Shown piece by piece: positions 7,097 through 13,706 of a stretch of 18,826 bases of DNA. Origin of the DNA: Betaproteobacteria bacterium UBA931. Lineage in GTDB: Bacteria; Pseudomonadota; Gammaproteobacteria; Burkholderiales; Casimicrobiaceae. Position 1 is the stretch's first letter. Every line of letters starts with the position of its first letter. The notes below the pieces were generated by a model. It ran no database searches. It was given only the letters and a program-made list of their open reading frames with translations, and was not told the origin of the DNA. A program made the translations under genes and the position numbers. The stretch lies in assembly GCA_002293615.1 (NCBI GenBank), contig DBDN01000071.1, positions 351-19,176 of the forward strand, written 5' to 3'.

Positions 7097-8365
7097 TTAA
7101 ATACCTGCCCCTGAGCCCGAAATCCGCTCGATATTTGCACCCAGCGCAGAAAGTTTTTGCTCAATAGCCTCATAGCCGCGGTCAAGATGATAGATACGGT
7201 CAATGATCGTTTCACCCTCTGCCATCAATCCGGCGATGACCAACGATGCCGATGCGCGCAAATCGGTTGCCATGACCGTAGCGCCGGAAAGCTGCTTGAC
7301 GCCGGTAACGCGCGCAGTATTACCTTCAACGTCAATTTTCGCGCCAAGCCGTTTCAATTCCTGCACGTGCATCATGCGACTTTCAAAAATGGTTTCGGTC
7401 AGCGTCGAAACGCCGTCGGCGCAAGTCGCCAGCGCCATCATCTGCGCTTGCATATCGGTCGGAAATCCCGGATAAGGCTCTGTGGTGAGATGAAACGCGT
7501 CAAAGTGACCATTACGGCAAATGGAAATCGTATCTTTACCAACACTGATTTTTAATCCGATTTGACGCAAGATGTCCAGCACACACGCCAGTGACGACGG
7601 ATCGGTGTTATGCAGCGTAATTTCGCCGCGTGTGGCGGCGGCGGCAACAAGAAAAGTGCCGCTTTCGATACGATCCGGCATCACATGATGTTCGGCGCCG
7701 TGCAGTTTTTCCACACCTTCGATGGTCATCGTGTTCGTCCCGGCGCCCTGAATGCGCGCTCCCATCGCGGCCAGACAATCGGCAAGATCAACGATCTCCG
7801 GCTCACGCGCGGCGTTATGAAGCACGGTTACGCCGTCGGCAAGCGTTGCGGCCATCAATAAATTTTCAGTCCCCGTAACACTGGGCATATCAAACGTGAA
7901 ATGAGTCCCTTTAAGTTTTTTTGCCTTTGCCGCGATATAACCATGCTCCAGATCAATTTCCGCGCCCATTGCCTGCAGGCCTTTGATGTGTTGATCGACC
8001 GGACGCAAACCGATCGCACAACCACCAGGCATCGAGACCCGCGCCTCGCCGCAACGCGCCAATAACGGGCCAAGCGCCAGTATCGAAGCGCGCATGGTTT
8101 TTACCAGTTCGTACGGCGCCAGCGGCCAGTCGATGTTGTGGGCGTGCAATGTAACGGCGCCGTTGTGGTGCTCCAGACGAACGCCCATCTGCCCGAGCAG
8201 CGTTTCCATGGTACACACGTCTTTTAAATGCGGACGGTTGTACAGCATGACGGGTTCTGCCGTCAGCAATGCCGCGCACAATTCGGGCAACGCCGCGTTT
8301 TTCGCTCCGGAAATCGCAATGTCGCCGGACAACGGTTTCCCACCACAAATTTTCAAACGATCCAT
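7097..8365 (-). CDS. murA: UDP-N-acetylglucosamine 1-carboxyvinyltransferase
   Basis: This cytosolic enzyme transfers enolpyruvate from PEP to UDP-GlcNAc, the first committed step of peptidoglycan synthesis. The 422-residue protein has Lys22 in SGAKNAALPELCAALL and the PEP-binding loop MPGGCAIGLRPVD with Cys116, the residue modified by fosfomycin in this family. The C-terminus keeps the repeat-fold segment IDRIYHLDRGYE. The start ATG shares one base with the stop of the upstream BolA-like gene (TGATG), so translation is probably coupled. In many betaproteobacteria hisG follows murA; here the next gene is a convergent LysR regulator instead. Confidence 0.97.
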   Translation of the reverse strand: MDRLKICGGKPLSGDIAISGAKNAALPELCAALLTAEPVMLYNRPHLKDVCTMETLLGQMGVRLEHHNGAVTLHAHNIDWPLAPYELVKTMRASILALGPLLARCGEARVSMPGGCAIGLRPVDQHIKGLQAMGAEIDLEHGYIAAKAKKLKGTHFTFDMPSVTGTENLLMAATLADGVTVLHNAAREPEIVDLADCLAAMGARIQGAGTNTMTIEGVEKLHGAEHHVMPDRIESGTFLVAAAATRGEITLHNTDPSSLACVLDILRQIGLKISVGKDTISICRNGHFDAFHLTTEPYPGFPTDMQAQMMALATCADGVSTLTETIFESRMMHVQELKRLGAKIDVEGNTARVTGVKQLSGATVMATDLRASASLVIAGLMAEGETIIDRIYHLDRGYEAIEQKLSALGANIERISGSGAGI

Positions 8366-8643
8366 CAGTGTGTTTCCCGCGTTGCGGCACGCAGCCGGAT
8401 TTCGTTTTGTACATCGCGCCACTCGGCAGGCGTCAATGCCGTTATCGACAACGCGTGAATTTCCTCGTCCATACGCGCACCCAGCGCTTTGTACACCAGC
8501 TGATGGCGCTTCACGCGCGCCAGCCCTTCGAATTCGGCCGAAACGATCAATGCTTCAAAATGTTGCCCGTCGCCACGTACCTGTACGTCGTCACAACTAA
8601 ATCCGTTGAGAATTGATTGACGAATGGATTCGGGGGTTACCAT
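8365..8643 (-). CDS. BolA-family protein (IbaG-like)
   Basis: A 92-residue protein of the BolA family. The conserved helix segment VKRHQLVYKALG and the EIHALSITALTP segment are visible. BolA/IbaG proteins partner with monothiol glutaredoxins in iron-sulfur cluster handling and act in envelope stress. The location immediately before murA is the known location of ibaG (yrbA). GGAG lies five bases before the ATG at 8643. A longer in-frame N-terminus (to 8688) would reach into the upstream permease gene and is not conserved. The stop overlaps the murA start by one base. Confidence 0.92.
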   Translation of the reverse strand: MVTPESIRQSILNGFSCDDVQVRGDGQHFEALIVSAEFEGLARVKRHQLVYKALGARMDEEIHALSITALTPAEWRDVQNEIRLRAATRETH

Positions 8644-8659
8644 AAAAACTCCAAAAAAA

Positions 8660-9481
8660 TCAGGGACGCAGTTTCCAGCCGTTGGCAATCAGGCGCCAAG
8701 TAAACCCTGCCAGAAACAACGTGACAACGCCGACCATGCCGAGACTTAACCACGGCGACACGTCGGAGGCGCCAAAAAAGCCGTAACGAAAACCGTCGAT
8801 CATATAGAAAAACGGATTGAGGTGCGATACTTTCGCCCAGAAATCGGGCAATGTCCGTACAGAATAAAAGACACCGGAAAGAAACGTTAACGGCATGATA
8901 ATGAAGTTCTGGAATGTCGCCAGTTGATCAAATTTCTCCGACCACAGCCCGGCAATAACACCCAATATCGACAACAACGCGCTTCCCAGTAACAGAAAAA
9001 TGATTATCCACAACGGCATGGCCGGCAACCACAGCGATGGCGAAAAAAATGCCGACGCTACCAGCCAAACAGCAATGCCCACGATCGTACCCCTTAGCAT
9101 ACCCGCCAGAACATATGCGGCAAAAATCCCCAGCGGGGTAATCGGCGCCAGCAAGAAAAACACGATACTGCCGGAAACTTTAGATTGGATAATAGATGAA
9201 GATGTGTTCGCAAAAGCGTTTTGCAGCACCGACATCATGATCAATCCGGGCACAAGAAACGCGGTATAGGAAACAAGTCCATCAAAAACCGATATCCGCG
9301 CCTCCAGTACATGCGAAAAAATCAGTAGATATAAAAGCGCTGTCAAGACAGGCGCGGCAATCGTTTGTACGCCGACGCGCCAAAACCGCAATGTTTCCTT
9401 GAAAAACAGCGCCTGCCAACTTTTGATTTGCCCGCCCTTAGTGTCTTTAATCACCTTATCATTAACCGCTTCAGATGGCAT
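8660..9481 (-). CDS. ABC-2 type transporter permease (YadH-like)
   Basis: A 273-residue integral membrane protein with about six hydrophobic segments (roughly residues 41-59, 70-90, 106-128, 131-147, 156-180 and 245-262). The motif LNPFFYMIDGFRYGFFG at 221-237 is characteristic of the YadH/DrrB-type ABC-2 permeases that pair with a separate ATPase. The start overlaps the end of the ATPase gene by 11 bases, and GAGGAG lies just upstream of the ATG. The ATPase and permease should form one exporter. The substrate is unknown; the position before ibaG and murA suggests an envelope-related function, which is inference. Confidence 0.93.
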   Translation of the reverse strand: MPSEAVNDKVIKDTKGGQIKSWQALFFKETLRFWRVGVQTIAAPVLTALLYLLIFSHVLEARISVFDGLVSYTAFLVPGLIMMSVLQNAFANTSSSIIQSKVSGSIVFFLLAPITPLGIFAAYVLAGMLRGTIVGIAVWLVASAFFSPSLWLPAMPLWIIIFLLLGSALLSILGVIAGLWSEKFDQLATFQNFIIMPLTFLSGVFYSVRTLPDFWAKVSHLNPFFYMIDGFRYGFFGASDVSPWLSLGMVGVVTLFLAGFTWRLIANGWKLRP

Positions 9482-10394
9482 GATACTCCTCGGTCACGGC
9501 AGTATTCCCGGTTAAACGCAAAAAGACTCGCTCAAGATCTGTTTCTTCCAGCGACAATCCGTCAATTGTGATATGTGCTTCACGCAATGCCGCAAGTAGT
9601 GCTTCCAACTCTTCATAACGCGCCAGTTCGATCAAAAACGTACCACCCTCTTGGCAACGTACCCGCGCTTGCCAACTTTCCGGGAGGCCATTGGTTTTCA
9701 GCCGCACTGTGATTGGCTCAACACCGGAAATCAGATTATCCTTCGTATCAAGCGCTACTACTTTGCCGTTTTTCAACATCGCGATACGTTGGCACAACGC
9801 TTCGGCTTCTTCGAGATAATGCGTGGTCAAAAGAACTGTATGCCCTTCACGGTTTAATTTGGTGATGAACGACCACAATGCATGACGTAATTCCACATCA
9901 ACGCCCGCCGTCGGCTCATCAAGCACAATCACCGGCGGTTTGTGTACCAACGCCTGCCCAACCAAAACACGCCGCTTCATTCCGCCGGAAAGTGCGCGCA
10001 TATTGCTGTCTGCCTTATCAGAAAGCCCCAGATAGTGCAAAATTTCATCAATCCAGTCATCAACTTTCAGCAAACCGTAGTAACCCGCCTGCAAACGCAA
10101 GGTTTCGCGTACCGTAAAAAAGGGGTCGTATACCAGCTCTTGCGGGACGACGCCGAGCCGACGACGGGCATTGAGATAATCGGTCGTGACGTCGTGTCCC
10201 ATAACCCGTGCCGCGCCGCGATGAGATTTGACCAAGCCGCCGAGGATCGAAATCAGCGTCGTTTTACCCGCACCATTGGGGCCGAGAAGCCCAAAAAATT
10301 CGCCTTGCCCGACAGTAAACGAAACATCGTCAAGCGCGCAGAAAGCGCCGAAATAACGAGAAATCGATTGAAACTCAATAGCGGGAAAAAGCAT
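9471..10394 (-). CDS. ABC transporter ATP-binding protein (YadG-like)
   Basis: A 307-residue cytosolic ATPase that energises the overlapping ABC-2 permease. Numbered from the ATG at 10394: Walker A GPNGAGKTT at 38-46, Q-loop VVPQE near 82-86, signature LSGGMKRR at 135-142, Walker B VIVLDEP at 155-161, and the H-loop in LLTTHYLEEAE. A C-terminal domain of about 90 residues follows the ATPase core. A GTG at 10415 would add seven residues. Neither start has a strong ribosome site; the ATG has AAGAAG very close upstream. The gene heads the ATPase, permease, BolA-like, murA operon. Confidence 0.93.
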   Translation of the reverse strand: MLFPAIEFQSISRYFGAFCALDDVSFTVGQGEFFGLLGPNGAGKTTLISILGGLVKSHRGAARVMGHDVTTDYLNARRRLGVVPQELVYDPFFTVRETLRLQAGYYGLLKVDDWIDEILHYLGLSDKADSNMRALSGGMKRRVLVGQALVHKPPVIVLDEPTAGVDVELRHALWSFITKLNREGHTVLLTTHYLEEAEALCQRIAMLKNGKVVALDTKDNLISGVEPITVRLKTNGLPESWQARVRCQEGGTFLIELARYEELEALLAALREAHITIDGLSLEETDLERVFLRLTGNTAVTEEYHAI

Positions 10395-10450
10395 CTTCTT
10401 ATTATCCGATAACACGAGCGAGCGCCTGAAAAACGCTGTTTATTTTTAAA

Positions 10451-10466
10451 GTAAAATTCATTTTAC
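10451..10466. repeat. AT-rich inverted repeat between glycosyltransferase and ABC operon
   Basis: GTAAAA and TTTTAC are complementary with a TTCA loop, in the 97-base gap upstream of the ATPase gene. It is too AT-rich for a convincing terminator. It may be an operator or part of the ABC operon promoter. Confidence 0.3.
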
Positions 10467-10491
10467 AACGTACAATCCAGATCGGGCCTTT

Positions 10492-11418
10492 TTAAATCTT
10501 TCCGGCAATGACCGCTGCCAACAACCCGACATTGCCGCCGAGCGTTTGCCGGTAAATGCCCAAACGAAAATAAAGGCGCAACCGTTTAACAAGCGGCGCT
10601 CTTCTTAGCCGTTCAAACAGTGCCAATTTTTTTTGGTTGTTTTCTGTCAGCAAATCGCTGACAGAAAACAACTCGTGAATGTTACGTTCATTCCACACAC
10701 AGAAGTCACCCTGCAAAAGACGGTTCGCTCGTGACAATTGCGCGGTAACCGAATGATTGCTGCCGACCTGATTGTTATGGTGTTGGCGATAAAGTACAGA
10801 CGGAAAACCATCGTAAATTACCGTACCGCCGCAACCGGCCACCAAAAGATACGTCCACCAATCGTGCGCCGGAACATTGATATCGGCACCGGCACGACAC
10901 AGCAATTTGCGTGCGGCATGGTTGAACACCATAGTATTGCCACCGGCGATGCACTGAACCAATGCGTTACTGAATGATGGTTTCTTGCCGAAATACGGCG
11001 ACAGGCCGAATCTGATGCCGCGTTCGTCAATCAATTGCGTTCGCGTGCCATACAGCGCCGGCGTTTCACTCGGCACATCTTTGAGCATTTTCAGCGCCCG
11101 GCGCAACTTATCGGGCAACCAAATATCGTCCTGATCGCAATAAGCATAATAATCGGCGTCGATTTCCTGAGCATTTGTCAACGCCAGAAAATTTGTCGTC
11201 GATTTCCGGTGCGGCCCAAAGCGAATTTCCATCGTCTTGTCTCGCCACTTTTTCTGCGTTTCCTGAAGCAGTGCCATGGTTCCGTCCCGGGAACCGTCAT
11301 CCGAAACCCACAGTTGCCAGTTTGTCCAGGTTTGCTCGTAGATGGATTGCAACTGCTCGGCCAAAAACGCTTCACCGTTATAAGTACAAAGTAAAATCGC
11401 AACAGAAGGCTTCGACAT
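10492..11418 (-). CDS. family 2 glycosyltransferase
   Basis: A 308-residue GT-A fold glycosyltransferase. Its nucleotide-sugar binding start is VAILLCTYNGEAFLAEQLQS, followed by the VSDDGSRDGT motif near residues 38-47. The metal-binding segment is YCDQDDIWLPDKL near 93-105, and HDWW in the acceptor region is typical of rhamnosyl/O-antigen-type GT2 enzymes. It probably adds a sugar in surface polysaccharide or lipopolysaccharide assembly at the cytosolic face of the membrane; donor and acceptor cannot be read from sequence. The C-terminal 60 residues are basic. It starts 13 bases after the stop of a small membrane protein on the same strand. A perfect long inverted repeat lies inside the gene (10636-10672). 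Confidence 0.9.
   Translation of the reverse strand: MSKPSVAILLCTYNGEAFLAEQLQSIYEQTWTNWQLWVSDDGSRDGTMALLQETQKKWRDKTMEIRFGPHRKSTTNFLALTNAQEIDADYYAYCDQDDIWLPDKLRRALKMLKDVPSETPALYGTRTQLIDERGIRFGLSPYFGKKPSFSNALVQCIAGGNTMVFNHAARKLLCRAGADINVPAHDWWTYLLVAGCGGTVIYDGFPSVLYRQHHNNQVGSNHSVTAQLSRANRLLQGDFCVWNERNIHELFSVSDLLTENNQKKLALFERLRRAPLVKRLRLYFRLGIYRQTLGGNVGLLAAVIAGKI
10636..10672. repeat. perfect 16-bp inverted repeat inside the glycosyltransferase gene
   Basis: GTTGTTTTCTGTCAGC (10636-10651) and GCTGACAGAAAACAAC (10657-10672) are exact complements separated by AAATC. The repeat encodes residues around 249-261 of the glycosyltransferase without breaking the frame. A run of eight T lies just to its left on the plus strand (10627-10634), which becomes an A run after the hairpin in the glycosyltransferase mRNA. 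It therefore does not look like a terminator in either direction. Confidence 0.9.
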
Positions 11419-11431
11419 GGCAATCAGACGA

Positions 11432-11791
11432 TTAGGGTTTCATCCCCAGCAACCGATAAAACCGTTCGGTTAACAAATACAACCTTTGTACATTGTTTTC
11501 GAGAAAGAAATAATGCTTGATGTAAAACAGCAGCAGTATCAGGAGCAAAACATCAAGCGCCAAAAATTGCCAGCCCGGATAAACCGTCGTACCGATAAAC
11601 GCCGCCAATAACAAAAAAGCGAAAAACAGCGTAACAATCAGATGAATAAAACGTTCATGCTGAAAAGCCTGTACCTGCGATAAATGCCACGCCAGCCACA
11701 AACGAACCCGATCCTGATCCGAGGACATATCAGCCAACGCCGCCAGCGCTGTTTCCACGGTTTTCAGGTAATTTTTCAGCGCCTCTTCCAT
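11432..11791 (-). CDS. small two-helix membrane protein of unknown function
   Basis: I do not recognise this gene with confidence. From the ATG at 11791 it encodes 119 residues: an amphipathic N-terminal helix, then two adjacent hydrophobic segments (LIVTLFFAFLLLAAFIGTTV and FLALDVLLLILLLFYIKHYF). A charged tail containing FLENNVQRLY ends the protein. The hairpin-like topology suggests an inner-membrane protein with both ends in the cytosol. An in-frame TTG at 11845 would extend it to 137 residues; neither start has a clear ribosome site. It is 13 bases upstream of the glycosyltransferase and probably in the same operon, so it may help anchor or assist that enzyme; this is inference. Confidence 0.7.
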   Translation of the reverse strand: MEEALKNYLKTVETALAALADMSSDQDRVRLWLAWHLSQVQAFQHERFIHLIVTLFFAFLLLAAFIGTTVYPGWQFLALDVLLLILLLFYIKHYFFLENNVQRLYLLTERFYRLLGMKP

Positions 11792-11963
11792 ACGCTTTTC
11801 ATGCAAAATGGGAAATGCCTTATCAAAAAAGGCATTATCACTCAAAAAATCTTGAGCGTGTCGAAAAAAACAAGTACATTCCCATGCTAGTCAGATCGCC
11901 TGGCGCTATCCGTAGATTAAGGACAGCGCGTGTTTTATTATTTTTGTTTACGAAGGAAGCGTC

Positions 11964-13421
11964 ATGTCATCAGTTCAAAATGTGCGTTTTTTCAGTGGTG
12001 AAAACATCCCACTTGAAATGCACAAAGTCCGCGTTGTCCAGAAACTGTCTTTGCCGCCGATTGAACGCCGCTTAAGCGCAATTCGAGAGGCAGGTTTTAA
12101 TACCTTTTTGTTGAATACGCGCGACATTTATCTCGACATGCTCACAGACAGCGGCACCAACGCCATGAGCGATGCGCAACAGGGCGCCATGATGCAAGCT
12201 GACGACGCTTACGCCGGCTCGCAAAGCTTCGAGCGAATGCACGCGGCAGTCAACGAAGTATTCGGTAAGGAATATCTGCTGCCGGCGCACCAAGGACGTG
12301 CTGCGGAAAATATTATTGCCAAAAGTTTTATCAAGCCCGGCAATACGATTCCTATGAATTATCACTTTACGACAACATTGGCGCATATCGATTTAAACGG
12401 CGGCAAAATCGCTGAACTGTTGTACGACGACGCGTTAAGGTTACACAGCGATAATCCGTTCAAAGGCAATATGGACATCGCCAAATTGCGTGCAACCATT
12501 GCCAAAGAAGGCGCCGGTAATATCGGCTTTATCCGCATGGAAGCTTCGACCAACCTGATCGGTGGGCAGCCGTTCTCGTTGGCGAACCTTAAAGAAGTAC
12601 GCAAGGTCGCTGATGAATATAAGCTGATGCTCGTACTCGACGCCAGTCTGATCGGAGAAAATGCTTTTTTCATCAAACAGCGTGAGGCGGCGTACCAAAA
12701 AAACAGTATCGGCGATATTCTTCGCGAAATGTGCGCGCAAGCCGACATTGTCTACTTTTCAGCGCGCAAAGTCAGTTCATCGCGCGGCGGCGGTATCTGC
12801 ACCAACCGCAAGGATCTGTTCGATCACATGAAAGTGCTGGTTCCCGTATACGAAGGCTTTTTGACTTATGGCGGTATCTCGGTGCGTGAAATTGAATCCA
12901 TTGCCGTGGGCTTACGCGAAACGCTTGACGAAAACGTTATCGGGCAAAGCCCGTCATTCATTGACTATCTGGCGCGTCAGCTGGATAAGGCCGGTGTGCC
13001 CGTGGTCATGCCACCGGGCGGGTTGGGTTGCCATATCAACGCCGGAGAGTTTTTATCGCATGTGCCGCAAGAAATTTACCCGGCTGGCGCGTTGACGGCG
13101 GCGTTTTACATAATTTCCGGCGTACGCGGCATGGAACGCGGGACGATGTCGAGTGTGCGCGATGAAAATGGCAACGATGTTTTCGCGGATGTCGAGCTTT
13201 TACGTTTGGCGTTCCCGCGCCGCGTATTTACCTTGTCGCAAACCAAATACGTCGAAGACCGCTTGAAATGGCTTTACACCAAGCGTGATTTGATTGGCGG
13301 CTTGCGCTTCGTCGAAGAGCCGCCTATGCTGCGCTTTTTCATGGGGCGCTGCGAAGCGACCTCGGACTGGCCGGAAAAGCTCGTTCAGGCGTTCCGTGCC
13401 GATTTTGGCGACAGCCTGTAA
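11964..13421 (+). CDS. tyrosine phenol-lyase/tryptophanase-family PLP enzyme, divergent
   Basis: A 485-residue beta-eliminating lyase. The closest pattern is tyrosine phenol-lyase (tyrosine to phenol, pyruvate and ammonia). Examples are EAGFNTFLLNTRDIYLDMLTD..GTNAMSD, DDAYAGS with Tyr83, HQGRA, FTTT with Phe135-Thr136, and Arg392 in GMERG, where tryptophanase has Ile. The PLP lysine is Lys269 (SARK). The C-terminal carboxylate-binding segment LLRLAFPRRVF and LRFF are kept. Several usually conserved positions differ: the first Lys of the SxKK pair is Arg268, the Arg after DA(S/T) is Leu229, and the GGH motif reads GGL. It may thus be a family member with a changed substrate or metal site. GAAGGAAG gives a good ribosome site. 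The gene stands alone, divergent from the small membrane protein gene. Confidence 0.85.
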   Translation: MSSVQNVRFFSGENIPLEMHKVRVVQKLSLPPIERRLSAIREAGFNTFLLNTRDIYLDMLTDSGTNAMSDAQQGAMMQADDAYAGSQSFERMHAAVNEVFGKEYLLPAHQGRAAENIIAKSFIKPGNTIPMNYHFTTTLAHIDLNGGKIAELLYDDALRLHSDNPFKGNMDIAKLRATIAKEGAGNIGFIRMEASTNLIGGQPFSLANLKEVRKVADEYKLMLVLDASLIGENAFFIKQREAAYQKNSIGDILREMCAQADIVYFSARKVSSSRGGGICTNRKDLFDHMKVLVPVYEGFLTYGGISVREIESIAVGLRETLDENVIGQSPSFIDYLARQLDKAGVPVVMPPGGLGCHINAGEFLSHVPQEIYPAGALTAAFYIISGVRGMERGTMSSVRDENGNDVFADVELLRLAFPRRVFTLSQTKYVEDRLKWLYTKRDLIGGLRFVEEPPMLRFFMGRCEATSDWPEKLVQAFRADFGDSL

Positions 13422-13489
13422 ACCGGAAAACGTAACGAGATACTTTCTGGCTGCATCCCCGGTTTTTTGCGCTTAAAATGACAAGGGCG

Positions 13490-13519
13490 TTGTGCAGGTT
13501 TGGTGACTGCGGCTATAAT
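13490..13519 (+). promoter_or_regulatory. candidate promoter for the pyrimidine operon or a leader RNA
   Basis: A perfect TATAAT stands at 13514-13519. The best -35 is weak (TTGTGC at 13490-13495, 18-base spacing). Transcription would start near 13526, about 170 bases before the amidohydrolase start. It is the only consensus -10 seen between the lyase gene and the amidohydrolase. Confidence 0.5.
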
Positions 13520-13525
13520 ATGCAG

Positions 13526-13548
13526 TCAGCGAACCTCGCTGATTTTTT
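13526..13548 (+). terminator. hairpin plus T6 after the lyase gene
   Basis: TCAGCG (13526-13531) and CGCTGA (13537-13542) form a 6-bp stem with a 5-base loop, followed by six T. It can terminate readthrough from the lyase gene. If transcription starts at the TATAAT just upstream, the same hairpin would be the extreme 5' end of the new RNA, so the role is ambiguous. A weaker second candidate lies upstream: AAACCGG at 13420-13426 with CCGGTTT at 13459-13465 and a T run. Confidence 0.6.
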
Positions 13549-13564
13549 ACGTCGAAAGATCTGA

Positions 13565-13630
13565 AATGCCCTTTTTGATTGCTTACCGAAACCGAAGCGT
13601 TGCCGATACAATCAGCAGCTTTAGGGCATT
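13565..13630 (+). ncRNA. structured leader or small RNA segment before the pyr genes
   Basis: AATGCCCT (13565-13572) pairs exactly with AGGGCATT (13623-13630). Inside this, TGATTG (13576-13581) pairs with CAATCA (13609-13614), leaving a 27-base apical region with a tandem ACCGAA repeat. The nested stems end two bases before the terminator hairpin at 13633. This layout fits either an attenuator/riboswitch-like leader or a small RNA of about 130 bases starting near 13526. I do not recognise a known class. Confidence 0.45.
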
Positions 13631-13706
13631 AGAAATCCCCCTGTTGGGGGATTTTTTTTATCCGCCGCTAACATTTGACGTTCTTGCCGGAGAAACCCAT
13701 GAATGA
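13566..13706 (+). CDS. possible 46-codon leader peptide
   Basis: An open frame begins with ATG at 13566, runs through the terminator hairpin and its T run, and stops at 13706, seven bases past the first base of the amidohydrolase ATG at 13699. The E. coli pyrBI leader peptide has the same kind of layout: a similar-length leader frame crossing the attenuator. The ribosome site is poor (GAAAGA seven bases upstream) and the frame could be open by chance, so this is a speculative call. Confidence 0.25.
   Translation: MPFLIAYRNRSVADTISSFRALEIPLLGDFFYPPLTFDVLAGETHE
13633..13659 (+). terminator. strong intrinsic terminator upstream of the pyr operon (candidate attenuator)
   Basis: AAATCCCCC and GGGGGATTT form a 9-bp stem with a TGTT loop, running straight into a T tract that ends at 13659. 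It lies 39 bases before the amidohydrolase ATG and about 120 bases after the TATAAT promoter. If that promoter serves the pyr genes, this element must be read through conditionally, as in an attenuator. Otherwise it ends a small RNA and the operon needs another promoter, which I cannot see in the remaining 39 bases. Confidence 0.85.

Noticed and set aside
7074..7106. Palindromes at the convergent ends of the LysR gene and murA as a bidirectional terminator
   Set aside because: The stems are short and AT-rich, and no T run follows in either direction.
10627..10672. The long inverted repeat in the glycosyltransferase gene as an intrinsic terminator
   Set aside because: The T run lies on the wrong side of the hairpin for plus-strand transcription and becomes an A run on the minus strand.
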